Assembly (NCBI GenBank): GCA_002105175.1
Contig: MCGE01000019.1
Span: 248,001-312,000 of the forward strand
From: Absidia repens
Taxonomy: Eukaryota > Mucoromycota > Mucoromycetes > Mucorales > Cunninghamellaceae
Length of the DNA: 64,000 nucleotides
Direction of reading: 5' to 3'
Position 1 is the first letter of the stretch. Each line of letters starts with the position of its first letter. The translations under genes and the position numbers were made by a program. Of this stretch, positions 45,470 through 58,460 are shown one piece after another. The notes below the pieces were generated by a model that did no database searches, was not told the DNA's origin, and saw nothing but the letters and a program-made list of their open reading frames with translations.

Positions 45470-46440
45470 CAGAGCATGGTTAATAAAAAGAGTGTATTTT
45501 ATTAAAAAATAATGAGCAGCACTAAACTACGGGGACAATGTTAATAAGGGTTCTATTGTAGTAGGCATGAGGGGCGCTAGTATGGTGACTGGAGAATGGA
45601 CGATCTAAGGGGTGCTCAACAAAAGTCTAAAGAAAGATTGATAAAAAGAGGATGTATTGTACAAGGCAAGAGTAGCAAGTAAAAGAGCTATGGTAAAAAG
45701 GTAACTATTGTACTGTGCTGTACAATACAAGACATGAAATAGATCTTCTAATTCAACTTGTAAAAAGAGATCTCTTGTTTAAAACATGAGAGAAAATGAT
45801 GGGGCATTTTTATTAAAGCAAGCAAAAAGATACATTTTTATTCAACATATATACAAACTATGGACAAACTAACACTAAACTATGCTAATGAAGACTTCGA
45901 ATGGCACAAACTAATGAGGACCCTAAATCCTGAATCCAAAATGAAAGGGTTTCCCCATGCATCTTGTAATCGCTGAGCTGAAACCCCTTCTAAGCTAGTC
46001 CTAACGCTAATCTAAGTGCAAAGTAATTCCTAGAGGCAACAATTGCGAAGAAAATGAAAAGAAAGAGAGAGGAAAAATAATAACACTTTCACGTGAACGG
46101 GATTTGAATTGTTTTGTTTGGGAGCGAGTGCTTACTTTTTTACGCCATTCAGCCAAAAAAGAAAAAAAAAAAAAACATGAAAAATGACCAATATGGTAGT
46201 TTTCTTCTTATGATAGAAACCTCCACAATTCAACATTGGATCTCGTGGCTTTGAGCACATGCTACCATACAGCATCGACAGCATGGCGGTTCTCTTCTTG
46301 TGATGTGAGACAACTATCACAATACCTTTGCACTCCCCTGTTCATCATAATAGTTTTCCATACAACGCAGAATAGCTTATCTATCATTCGCCATAGAATT
46401 TCTCACTCACTTAGTTTAGCCTACGTTATGTTTACTGCAT
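45470..46440 (+). repeat. Dispersed non-coding repeat, copy 5
   Basis: Modules with TTTTATTAAAAAAT (45494) and TTTTTATTAAAGCAAGC (45805), then ACAAACTATGGACAAACTAA (45850), the core AATGAAAGGGTTTCCCCATG (45938), AAACCCCTTCTAAGCTAGTC, TTTCACGTGAACGGG (CACGTG at 46092), and TAGAATTTCTCACTCACTTA near the right end. No coding capacity. Bounds approximate. Confidence 0.7.
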
Positions 46441-47265
46441 GTATTGATTCCCATAATAAAAATAAATGGTTTGATGATAGATACGTCATTCAAATGGGCT
46501 ATATTTTTGCGATTCAATAAAGAAACGCATGATTTGCAGTTTTCAAATATGTTTTTTTATATGGAACCCTATCATATTACCATTGTCCAATTTACTTTAT
46601 GTTTTATGCCTTCATCAAAGGTATAGTATTTGATTATACATTAAATAGATAATAATAACTTAAAAAAACAAATGTATGTGATATGTGATATGTGATATGA
46701 GATATTTAATGTATGTGTGTGTGCGTGTGTATGTGTACATCCTCTATTTTATACATTACTGTATATCAATGACCTCTCAAGTCAAGAAATACATAGATTG
46801 ATGGGTTTTCACCACTTCAACTACTGCTATATCCAAGCGGGCAAAATTTTCAACTATAGATAAATCAATTTGGTCGTATTGTTTTCAACATTTCTGATAG
46901 CAAGTGAACTTTATTGAAAGATATAATGCATAGTAGGGGGAAAAGCTAATAGAGGACTTAAATGCATGGGTTATGATAGGTGGGATAAACAAATATGTAC
47001 TAGCAATCTGCATGCATCCCATATATCTACAATTCATTTGCTACAAAAAAATAAACAAAATAAATCATAACCATAACGGTAAAACAAACAAATCAAGATA
47101 CGATAAAACCATTTTTATTGATAAAATATAATTTGTATGTATGTGGATGGGAATGAAAAACAAAATAATGACTAATCTACAGGTCAAATGCTAAACGCTA
47201 AAATATAAATCATACACTAAATAGTGGGGAGGTGGGAATAAGGAGGGAGGACGGGAAGTAATTAA
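46441..47265. other. Intergenic; TG-rich stretch
   Basis: GATATGTGATATGTGATATG near 46679 and a TG run near 46713, then AT-rich sequence. TTTAG-type units on the minus strand near 47175-47222 follow the coiled-coil gene. No gene seen. Confidence 0.35.
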
Positions 47266-48917
47266 TCAAATGTTGACCTTGATCCGGATTCCACAAAATG
47301 CACCACGCCATAAGTATCCCGAAAACAACGCCAGCAAGGTTATTGGGATAAGCCAATCTTCATTTATACCCATTTTGGTGGAGAGACCGAGGAAGAGAGA
47401 CATCAAAGCGAAAGGGGCAAATGGCTCGTGTCCCATGACCAGTGTCCTGAGCATTGTTGCTCTTTCGTGTTGATCGCCATCATCGCTACCAGGCCATTGT
47501 ATGTTTTGCGCTTCAATGGTAGAGACTTCCGTCGAAGATGCATCGGATGAGACTGATGATAAGGCCGTTGCAGATGCTGGTGTTTTATGGTCTGTCGATA
47601 AATTTCCAGTGGTGGTGATAATGGATGGATAAGAACCAGGGAGCGAAACTGTTGAATTTGAATCCGTAGTAAAAAACGAAGGAAATGTATGGGTAATTTG
47701 AGCTGTAGCCAGTGAATAGGAGGAATGTCTTGATGAAACCGAATATTGTTCATTGATCGACAATGCTGGTGATGTCGGTGATGATGGTGATAATGGTGAT
47801 GGTGATGATGATGATGATGATGATGATGGTGATGATGCCAATGATGATGATGATTCGTTTATTGAATCTTGAGATAATGTTGATGAGTAGGTCATACATC
47901 GTTGATTGGTTTTGTCATCCTCTTCGCAACATGCAATCGTTGTTGTTGATGATGAAGAACAAACGGAAGACGAAGCACGTCGACGGGCCTTTGTCGTAGG
48001 CGTTGTATTGATATGACTTGCTCTCAAATGATGTGTCAGTGGTGGTGATACAAAAGTTGCTTTTGTTGTTGTTGGTAGATCACATGCCAGCTTGTCAAAT
48101 TTGTCCTCCTCGTCTTGATAACCTTCAATATTTGTCGACTCTGCATTGTCAGTAAGGAGTGATTGATCGCATTCAAGTATATCATCAGCATCAGAAGCAT
48201 CCAGGTCATCGCTATCTGGTCGAGTAAACATTTCATCCGTGTTGCTATTTGCTACTATGTCAGGTCTGCCCTTGATTTCCAGTTGCATTTCCGATGTTTC
48301 CATATTAGTGGGCGTCACCATTTCAAAAGAAGGTGGATATTTCATTCCACTTTCAATTACCTAAGGTTACAAATAAGAAAACGGAAATAGATATGTTAGT
48401 ATAATTTTCCATTGCATTTATTTTCCATTCAAGAAGATACAGCAACCTTAATTGAACAAAGACAAAAGGAATGTACCTATTTTCTATTATTATTTTTCAC
48501 TTACATGCTGCCAAGACTGTAGCTGATCATTCATTTCATCGAAATCCTTTTCCAGTCGGTTCATCAGTTGATTTTTGTTTTGTAGTTCAGATTCCAGTTG
48601 CGCGAGAGCGTGATTTTTTTGAGACAATTGCTTCAGCGTCGTTTCCAAATTCTGCTCCAAAATATGTATCTTGTCCACCAGTAAAGAGAGCTCGTCCCAA
48701 TTCGACACCGTGTTGCATGCAGAGTGGCTAGCTTTACTTGATCTTTCCTCCGACATTTCCTGAGAATCTGCACGATTGGTGGAGCGTGATTTCATCGTAT
48801 TACCGTTCGTTTCTTTGCAGATAGTCCGACCATTGATCTACAATTAATAAATAAAACAGGAGTGAGAATTTTTTTATATTATGCAGAAAGGTACAGTACG
48901 TAAATGGTGATGAAGGA

Positions 48918-48954
<37 letters not shown>

Positions 48955-49376
48955 GAGGAGGAGTATTAAATGAAAATTGCGAGGGAAAGGGAAGGGGGAA
49001 AACATTCTATTTGTTCTATATTACCTGAGATTGTAAATGGTAAATCATGTTGACAAGAAATTGATATTCAGGATCCATCTGCGGTATACGGGTTACTTGA
49101 TAGTGTTTCCAATCTGCCAGTTGTTGTTGTGCCTCCTCTACGTCTTGCTGTAATAGTTTCGCCGCTCGTTGCCACCTAACATTTGTAACTGTCAATTCCC
49201 TAATGTGTTGATTCAATGGCTTTAATCGTTTTTCCAACCAGTCTTCCCTATCCACTTTAAGCAATCGATTGGCCCGCTGTAGTTTGGCATTTTCAAGTGT
49301 AAGAGTTTCAATGTCCACGTCTTTCCAGTTCGTTTGCCATGGTACTGGGCTCTGTAGTTGCTGCTGCTGCTGCTGC

Positions 49377-49408
<32 letters not shown>

Positions 49409-49642
49409 TTGCTGCATCTTTTTCCTAGTAGTACTGGATTGTAAAGGTCGATCATTGTATAAAGGTGTCAGTGGTGATAATGGGGGAGAAAATAAACTGG
49501 ACTGATCTTTCCAAAAGCCGTTGTCTGTGGTGATATCGTTGGGTGAGTCTTTGGTGTCGATTTGGAGATTAGATCCTTTGCGTGATGGAGGTGAAGAAAG
49601 ATCGGTCGGTGAAGGAGGTAAAAAATTGGAGGGAGATGCCAT
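47266..49642 (-). CDS. Coiled-coil protein with C-terminal membrane hairpin, unknown
   Basis: Exons 49642-49025, 48837-48505 and 48360-47266, 681 residues. The N terminus is Ser/Pro-rich, then a glutamine run (CAG/CAA repeat at about 49356-49415), then coiled coil 1 (LTLENAKLQRANRLLKVDRE to LLQQDVEEAQQQLADWKHYQ). Exon 2 holds coiled coil 2 (LSLLVDKIHILEQNLETTLK, LAQLESELQNKNQLMNRLEK). Exon 3 is about 300 residues of acidic and Ser/Thr-rich disorder ending in a hydrophobic hairpin: FAPFALMSLFLGLSTKMG and WLIPITLLALFSGYLWRGAF, then CGIRIKVNI. A tail-anchored tether or scaffold is a reasonable guess. No family recognised. The ATG at 49642 is preferred; upstream sequence encodes poly-Phe/Ser from T tracts. 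Confidence 0.72.
49356..49415 (-). repeat. CAG/CAA polyglutamine repeat
   Basis: About 20 consecutive Gln codons (seen as TGC/TTG on the plus strand) inside exon 1 of the coiled-coil gene. Interruptions by CAA suggest moderate stability. Length polymorphism between strains is likely. Confidence 0.85.
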
Positions 49643-50017
49643 TCTTCTTTTCAAATAAAGAATAGAAAAATAAAAATAAAAAGAGGTCGATGGATGAGAA
49701 GGGTAATAGAAAGAAGAAGACAAAGACGAAGAGGAACCTTTTTTTTCTAATTTTTGAGAAAAAGAATTCAAACGCCGTCATTTGTCCCCCCCCACAACAA
49801 TCAATGCAGCATCCAGCCGGAGTTCCATTAGATGCGTATAAAAAAAAAAAAAACAAGTTTTTAGGGCCGTAAATACATAAAAAACGCCCAAGCAGTGATT
49901 AATAAGGAATACCGATTTTTATTTGCGAGTATCATATGTAGGTGTAATGAATCCAATAAACAAAATATTAAATAATAAACTATTACTAAACTAAACTACG
50001 ATTATAATGCATCTACA
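49643..50017. other. Spacer between coiled-coil gene and paladin-like gene
   Basis: Promoter side of the coiled-coil gene (pyrimidine-rich on its coding strand) and the 3' flank of the paladin-like gene, which begins with TAGTTTAGTTTAGTAATAG on the coding strand (about 49998-49979). No coding signal. Confidence 0.4.
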
Positions 50018-53000
50018 CTAATAATTCACGACAGACCCTCTCGATTGATATTTGATAATATTGGTGATTTCCCGATGGCGTTTCAGCCAAGACTTGAAGG
50101 ATCCTGATTCCATCACAGGCAATTTGATTGTTTCCACAGTCGACAACCCACCCCCTGACAATTCGTCGCGTATGGAGGCTGACTTCGCCATTTCTTCATT
50201 TGCTTTCAATGATTGCTGGTCCACTGTTTCGAGTAAATAATTGGCAAACACAACCAGGTAGAAATATCGCACTAAATAGTTGGAGAATCCTTCTTGAGCG
50301 ATATGCCATTTCGACGATCCGGTTTCAGCAGTGTCCATCCGTAATTTTAGATCATAGATGGCCTTGCGAAGATTCTGCATATGGTCACACATGTTGATGG
50401 CTTGATCTGTCAGACGTTTCGCAAGCTTCCCATAGCTAAGCACACTGATAAGTTGTAAAATAACTCTGTATTCGCCATTTTGCTGTCGGTGCTGTTCATC
50501 ATTGATATCTTTATAAGGCTCAACATCACCTTCCATTATATTGTTTTTGTTGCTTGATAACCCCACGGGTGCCCCATTCATATCCAGTACTTCCTTATTC
50601 TTGAGAATCATTGAAAGTAAGCATGCTGTCACCATCCCTGTTGTTGTTCGACCACGACTATGATTTATATAGTAAACATTGTAATGTAAGTACGTATAAA
50701 GAAAAAACTTTTTTTTTATACTTACCCCATTTGACAGTTGAACATGAGGTCAGTTTGACGAGTAGAAAGCTTCATACGGTCTATAAGTTGATCAAACACA
50801 TCAGGGATTGGAGCTTGTTCATCGGTGCTATCATTGATATATTAAAAATAGTCAAATTAATTATATGCCTCTTCATGATTATTCCTTTCCGAAACCACTT
50901 GTGTCGTATTTTTTGCTTACGTACATTGGTATTCTAAAATAATCCACCTGGTACCCTTCGTCAATAATAGATTGGAATGCTTGATCTGGTGTTTCGATGC
51001 ATTCTGGTCGTACCGTTTCCCAAGTCGGCTATTTCATAGACATAGACAGTCAGAGAGAGAAAGAGGATATATGCGCGTATATATATATATATATATATAA
51101 AGGAAAAACAGGTTAATAAAAAAGTTAATGTGATATCCTCAGACCCCCTTGCTTTGGTTCTCGTTTTAACTTACCAGCAGAACAAATCCACCCTTTTCGG
51201 CTGTTTCTTCCCCGTGGAGCAAAAGTCGTCCATTATACGCCCCCAATTCTTCCAGCGCATCTTGTTGCATAATTCGTTCCATATGTTCTACCCGCTCTTT
51301 AGCAATACCAGTCGTTTCCAGATTTCGCAGAGGGTTGTTGTGAAGACGCAATACATAGGGTCGGTTGTTCACATAGAGTACAGGTTCTTCCCGCAAACAT
51401 GTCCAAAGCACTTTTCTGACACCCCCTGGTCCAGCATCCATTGTCTCCAATATCGCCTTGATTGCATCTTTGTTTGGCATAGCACAGCCGCATATATAGG
51501 GTGGTGAGAGTTGGTAATTTGTTGATGCCGCCGCAAGTGTATTGGTGCCATCGAATGTATTGTTGTTTTCAGTGTTCATTGACTGCAGTATATCCATGTC
51601 CACCGCCAATCCCCCAGCATCAGATGCCTTACCACCATGTTTAACAGCATGTTTGACCTCATCCACAGACAATCGCCGGAAGTTGTATGCCCCCGGAATC
51701 TTTTCACGTAGTCCCATCTTTTGACACCCTGGAAAGGCATCATGCTTCAGAATTGAGTTTTGACCAAGTACTTGCCCAGATCGACCTTGTAACACGTGCA
51801 ATACTTCACTAGATAGCGCCAAACCGTCACCCTGACCAATTATATTTGACTTTCCTTCCGCTGATGTTGTTGATGCCGTTATTGATTCTATGCCCGATGA
51901 AGGTAAGGGGAGTTCTTCGGGCACAATGCTGTCTAAATTGTCAGTTGTCTGCAGTTCCTTGAGAATAGTTGCCAATTCGGGGTGACGTTTCATCCATTGA
52001 CCAAAAGATTCCGTTTCATGCAAAAGTTCAGGTGAAGTGTTGTCTAGATAAGCTTGGAAACAAATGAGGACATAATATCGTTCCAGAGCTACAATGCCAC
52101 GTTTAATCTTGCGTTTTCGTTTGCTTGGATCGGTTTCATTTTCTACCTGCACGCGCATCTTTTCAATAATATCACGGAGATTGATCGTCAAGCCACATTG
52201 ATCCAGCACATCATCTACGATGCGTTTGTTTTCTAATCCACGTTTTATCACACGCAAAAGACTATTGATGATTTGATAATTTCTTCGTCTAACGGTGAGT
52301 GGCTGCTCTGGCGAAGGTGGTGTAAAAGTGCTTGCTGATTGCTGGTGGATCCATCTAGTGAGTAACGTTGCAATGACGGTACCTGAAAATAGAAGATGTC
52401 GTTAGTCAAATAAAAATAAAAAATAGGGGTAATGACAGATAAACAAAAGAGAGATAGAGGGGGAGGGGGATATTCCGAGATGTTTTACCTGTTGTAGATC
52501 TGCCAAGCCCAATTTGACAATTCCTATCAAAAACAAAGTTTAAAGGAGATATAAGATGAAACTATCCAACTTCGACTTTTTTTTTTGTTTTGCACTTACA
52601 TGATCAAGGCTGTTTTTCCAAGGTCCGCTGTGGCAATAATTGTTCGCAATTCATCCAAATCTTCATTTGTTGGCACTTTTTCTGCAGTGATAGGGATGCG
52701 GTGGTAGGTCAGCAGGGCATGTTGTCGATCATCAAGTTCCAGTTCACCAGCAATTTCAGACGACATGTTCTCCATCACATCGCGGACAGTTAATACATCA
52801 TACACCGAGACTTCTTCCCATTGAGCAAACACTTGTCCTTCTTGATTTTCACCATGTAGTAAAATCCGACCTTCATAATTGCTGATTTCTTGAATGATAT
52901 CTTCTTTGAGTCGCTCTTCCAATTGTTCCAAGCGGGATCCAGTAATGCCTTTGTATGCACGGATGTTGCGGAGGGTGTAATAGCGGTCACGAAGGACGTA

Positions 53001-56000
53001 GGGGATGCCGTTGATGTAGATGATAGGCTCTTCACGTAAGTTAATCCAGAGAATACGTTCATTTCGAGGCTTGTCCGTCAATAACTGGCGAATCACTTGC
53101 TTTAAACCATAGACTGTCGGCTGTGCAATACCATAAATACGAGTGTTATCGATTCGTCGGAAATTGGAAGCCCCTTCGATGTAGAATGAGTGATGAGCTT
53201 GAGGAATGTTGCAGTTGCTGTTGTTTTCGATATTGTTGCTGTTGTCGATTTGGCGAGGAGTTTTTGAGTGAATGACGGTGTATTCTTGCATTTCGCTATC
53301 CAAATAGTGATAATACCAGAAGTCAACCTTCAAAATATTTTGTGCTGTAAAGACAGCGCCTTTTCGAGACTAGTATACCCGGTAAAACAAAAAGAAATTA
53401 GAATTGTATACACATCAACAAATAAAATGTCTGCGAATTTTTACCTGGATAATAGCGTTTTCCACTTCGGTAAGTATCCCATCGTCTTGTTGAGAGCCAG
53501 CGCCAGTCATATTAAACATACCGTGCCCATTACCATAATAGCGAGCATGAGACACAGTTAGCGTTGATCCAAGTTTACCACCACCTCCACCTCCACGCCC
53601 AATAGATTGAAGTTCTTCGATAGGACGAAAATAGTAGAGCCTAGGACCTTTGCGGCGCATGTTTTGTAGCATAGACCAAACTTCTGTCCGAGCTTTGATC
53701 CAAGAAGAAAATCTTGTTTCGAATCGAGTATCAGGACTTTCATTGACATACGCCATAAAGCACAGCAAGAAGAAGTAGCGTTGAAGAGCCTTGGATGCCT
53801 TTTCCAAATAAAGATTGTTGTCAAATCCACCCATAGTGCTCCCACCAGTTTTGTTGCCATGAGAAGAAGAGGACTTGCAGTTGTTGTGTCGAATACGATT
53901 TGTCAAGATGATTTCACGTAAATTTACAACAGCGTCCGCTAATAACAAAAATACAATGTATTAATAACCCTTTCCGTATATGTCTGTGTTTCTTTCACTT
54001 ACATCTATCTATCATTTCATCCAATATGCGTTTGCTGAATACACCGCTATCCAAGACAGATGTTAGCGCCACAACAGAATGATAGTTTCCCATGATAGCA
54101 TCCATGAGGTTTTCCATGATATTCCCCCGTTCCAAAGCCCATTCGATAGCGGAGTGTGTTGACATTTTCGAATCCAGTGCTACACAAAAAAGGTGACAAA
54201 AAGTGCGTAAGCGAGCGATGTATTGCTATAATCAAAATCTACGCAAACCAAACTCACCTTGTTCCAAAACGTATACCAATCGCAATAATGCTTCCTGGTA
54301 TTTCGCCATAGAATTCCCCAGTTCTAAAGAGATCAGTGTTTCCGAAGTTGCTCCGGCTGCAGGTTGATATCCATATCCTGGAATGATAAATGGGTCCTGA
54401 TAACCACGTTCGATAAGCTGAGTTCGACGAATTATTTGAGCGATGATAATCCCGACAGTAGCTATGTATCAAAAAACATTCGTTAATGTCGTCGATTCAA
54501 TTATTGCTATCCATCTACATTTCTAGTCTACTTACTGCGTATATTTCCAATACCGCAATTGAAGATAAGGGGTTCAGTAGGTTCCAATGCCTTGATCACC
54601 CGTACGTATTCGTCAAAATAATTGTCCTCAGGACCTTGTTCAGGAGAGATAGGAATACGGAAGTACTTGATATGGTATCCTTTTTGTTGAAACTCTTGAA
54701 AAACTGTGTGAAAAAAAAGAGAGTTAGTAGGCGTCACGTGGTATGTGATATACAGTTAAAAGTTTCTGTTTTACCTTCGCTAGGAGTTTGCACCTTGTCT
54801 GCAGCAAGATAGCACGGTACGACAGTTCCATCAGCTATAATATTAAGTGTCAGAATTCAGTAAAAGCGTGAGAAAATTATAGCATATTTGTAAGCTTACA
54901 TAGTTCCTGGTGGGCCAAAATGAGTCCATCCATCGCATCTGCTTCCTTGATCACATCAGCCTTGAGTCGTTCTTCAACCTTTTCCAATCGATTAGTGTTG
55001 ATACCCCAAAACATGTTCATGTTTTGCATTGGGTTGGCATATTCACGTAAAACATAGGGACATCCATTAAGATACACTATAATAAAGGGAGAGGACAAAA
55101 AGGACGATACATAAGATATTGTATTATATTTTCTAAAAATAGTATTTTTCCTACCTAGAGGTTCTTCGCGTGTAGAAAACCTATGATGAAAAGAAAGAAA
55201 AATAATGAGATGATTGCATAGACCAGTTGATAATGGCATGACATTGACGCAAGTCTGGCCAAAAGAGAAATCATATGATATATGTACGAGTATCACGCTG
55301 TGCCTCCCTGCTGCCTATTTTTTTTTTTTTTCCTTTTTTCTTTTTATTACCATGTACAAGAGGACAGGTTTTGGCTTTTTGGATGACAATGTAGAATGGA
55401 TAAGATAGTAGATAATCCGATAACCTATAATCAAAATACAAAAAAAAGTCAGTCAGTATACTACTATTGTTTCACAATGAGAAAGGACATACCGTTGGTT
55501 GTGCAACCCCATAGACATCAAGTTCAGCGGCTCTAAAGTTGGGTCCACCTTGAAGATGTAAATCTAAATTTGTATTGGTACCTATATTCAACATACACGT
55601 TTGATCAGTAAGGGGTGGAGGTGAATGGTCTATCATCTGATCCAATTTTTACTTACCGCTCGAAAAATGGTCAGCTTTGAGGATTGTATTTCTTGTCAAA
55701 ACGGTGCCACTGCGAGATTTGACGAGCGTACGGACAGTCTTCAGTAACGACTGCGGATCAGAATGTTTTGAAGTAGGCAAACCAGAAGTAGAGTCTGTTT
55801 GTGCGAAAGTTTGAGTCATTGGCTTGGTGCTGTCTGATAGCGTTTGATTCCGAGACGGTGGACTGCTTGCAAATATATCTAGCCCCTTGTTCCTAAAAGA
55901 GAGTCAAGTTAGTTTAAATAAGAACAACGTTATGTATTTGCTAAAATACAACAGATGTGACTTACAAACGTGGAGGTACAAAATTGGAAGTCTTCGTAGG

Positions 56001-56156
56001 TGCATCGGTGTTGTTGTCCAAGGTACGCCGTGAAAGTCTCGGACTTGCTAACGAGGATGTTGGCGAATCCCCATACAAGTAATTGGTTTTGGGTGGTGAT
56101 CCGAATAAAGGAGCAGAATACGCAGGTATTGTTTTTGGTAAAGATGGTGGAGCCAT
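50018..56156 (-). CDS. Paladin-like protein with three PTP-like phosphatase (phytase-type) repeats
   Basis: Seventeen exons: 56156-55966, 55892-55657, 55581-55493, 55424-55351, 55180-55155, 55076-54900, 54834-54775, 54703-54536, 54461-54258, 54179-54003, 53938-53445, 53369-52600, 52523-52489, 52382-51175, 51028-50925, 50827-50726 and 50657-50018; 1584 residues in one frame. Three copies of the same module are present: an NFR-type segment, REEPLVYLNGCPYVLRE / REEPIIYINGIPYVLRD / REEPVLYVNNRPYVLRL, a helix RLE.LEERL.., IL.H.E, YFRIPI-type strand, then a CX5R loop: CGIGNIR (about residue 334), CQIGLGR (891) and CQMGRGR (1369). This is the PTP-like inositol-phosphatase fold of paladin. All three loops keep Cys and Arg. 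Exons of 26 and 35 nt are required. Probably cytosolic; substrate unknown. Confidence 0.9.
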
Positions 56157-57079
56157 ATATAATGAATAAATAATTCCAAAAAAAAAGAAGAAGGAAGAGT
56201 GAAAAAGAAAGGGGAAAAAATCCCGTCCTTTTGAGCACAATGTCGAATTGTAAACGCCGCTCGAAAGCATTTGATTGGGTCCAATGAATCTACCGCATAA
56301 AGCTATCTTTTTTAAACCATCAAAATACTCACACCGACTGATTCATAGTAAACCTTAATATACTTTCCCAGCCTTGCAACAACATTCTTTTTCATTTATC
56401 CTATTTTATATTATCCAGTGAATTTGTTATTACACTTATTATTATTTTTCTTTCCGTACGATCCTTACAAGTGACTCATATACTGTAAACACCGGTCAAT
56501 CCTACCATCATACCTTGAGGTCAACAAGACTCGGGACGCTCACATGCACTACCAAACTTAAGGTACAATAACCACATCGCGGAATTTTAACAGAAATGAT
56601 ATATTAGGTATCAGGGGCTGGGTCTGGAAGTGTAGGTTTCGAGATTAGATGGGTAGCCGTTTTGTGATGCGACATGTTAGGACGTATCTGTCACGTTCAA
56701 CGTCCTATCGATCGATATATTTGTATGTGTGCGAAAAAAAAAGTCGGGTTATGGTACCTTGATTGATTTGCCCATTGGTAGACCTTCTTTTTTTTTTTTT
56801 TTTTTTTCTTCTGTACCATGCACAATGAATACGATAAACAGCATACATACAGGATGCCTTTTTACTGTAGGTTATAGTGTTTTATAGAAAAGGCTACATT
56901 ATTGGGATGGTCTAAGCTCGTTTAATATGATAGATAGATAGATAGTTCGAAAAGGAATACGTACACATATCATATCAAGTGACCGAAGCCTGCCAACCAG
57001 ATCTGTAGTTCTGGAGAGAAAGTAGTGGCAATGAGAGTTACAAAGCAGACGTTTAAAATTACACTTACAAAATAATAAT
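56157..57079. other. Intergenic, upstream of the paladin-like gene
   Basis: T/A runs (about 56790-56809), GATA tetranucleotide repeat (GATAGATAGATAGATAG near 56929). No gene supported. Confidence 0.4.
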
Positions 57080-58460
57080 AATATCAATGACTTTGCTTAC
57101 TATCTAATTGGTTGGAGTATGATTAATAGGGAGGTCATGTTTTATTGAAGCAATAGAATCAAAACTAAATTAAAGGCATGGGGTTCATTATAAGAAAGAA
57201 TTTAATGGAAGTAGTAAGGGTGAGACTAACGAGTATTTTGAAGATCGATCAACTCTAATCTAAAGAGGCAACTGTAAAACCGAATAGTATGTGCTGTTCT
57301 GACATGAGGAAGACTAATGGAATACCTTTAGTTAAAGCACATGATTAGATCTGAAGGGGCCATGGTGAAAAGGGATATATTGTACAAGACGTAAGTAACA
57401 AATAGGACCATTTTCATTTAACCATGTAAAAAGGGACATATTTTATTCAGATGTAAATACAAACTATAGACTATCTAAGATGGAACTACAACAAAACTAA
57501 CATAATGGAGTGTCCAAAAAGCCAACTAATGGTGGTCCTAAATCCTGAATTCAAAATGAAAGGGTTTCCCCATGCTTCTCATAATCCCTGTTCTGAAAAC
57601 CCTTTCAAACTAATCCTAAATCTAATCCAAGATCACCATGACCTCAATGAAGATGAATGGTCAAGAAAATAACTGAAGAAAAAAATGAAAATAAAAAGAA
57701 AGAGAGCGGGAAAAAAATTGGGGACAATAAAAATTTCACGTGGGCGGAATTTGAATGCATTTCGTCTTTGGTGAGGGTTTGGTCGCGATTCTTTTTTCTC
57801 TATTTTACAACAATCAGACTATAAATCATGATTGGCATGGCGGTTCTCGTTATAATACTAACTCAGCCATTAACCATCGGCAGTATAGTTGTTCTATTGA
57901 TGTCATAGCAAAAAAGGTAGAGAAAATCGGCTTAGTTTAGTTAACCACTTCATTGTGGAATAGTATGTCGCTCGTCGTAGGATAGCTTAACTTTTTTGAT
58001 CGGACTAGTACACTTGATGTCATGTTTATTCTGCAACAAGATTCCCCACACACCCCTACTTGTCTCACATTTAGATATGCGTCATAGTACCATATTTTCA
58101 TTAGATCAGTTTATGCAGTTTAATTATCATAGTTCATACCTTTATTTGAATAAAACATGTCTTGCCTTTTTATTTTTGTTGTCTCGCATATGTTTAGCTG
58201 ATTTGCAGAATGGGGCATACCCTCGCTGGGCAATGCTTATGTGCGTAGAAAAATGAAAACCTGATATGCTCTGTGTATGGAAAGAAAAAAGAAACGAAAA
58301 AAGGATCAGATATGAGATAGCCTCAATCAGTCATCGTACTCAGAGTTCGGTCCTATTGTACTTTACAGATACAGTACTGTACTGCACAGTACTGGATTTC
58401 CAAATAAAGTGAGAGGGATTACTTGAATAGCTTTAGGAAATGGCCGCGGTTGACTCGTGA
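57080..58460 (+). repeat. Dispersed non-coding repeat, copy 6 (near full length)
   Basis: Collinear with copy 1: TTTTATTGAAGCAATAGAAT (57140), CATGTAAAAAGGGACATATT (57424), core ATGAAAGGGTTTCCCCATGC (57557), TTTCACGTGGGCGGAATTTG (CACGTG at 57736), the GGCGGTTCTC stretch (57840), CCCACACACCCCTACTTGTC (58044), and a right end near GGATTACTTGAATAGCTTTAG (58417), with CAGTACTG palindromes at 58372 and 58387. No coding capacity. Confidence 0.7.
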
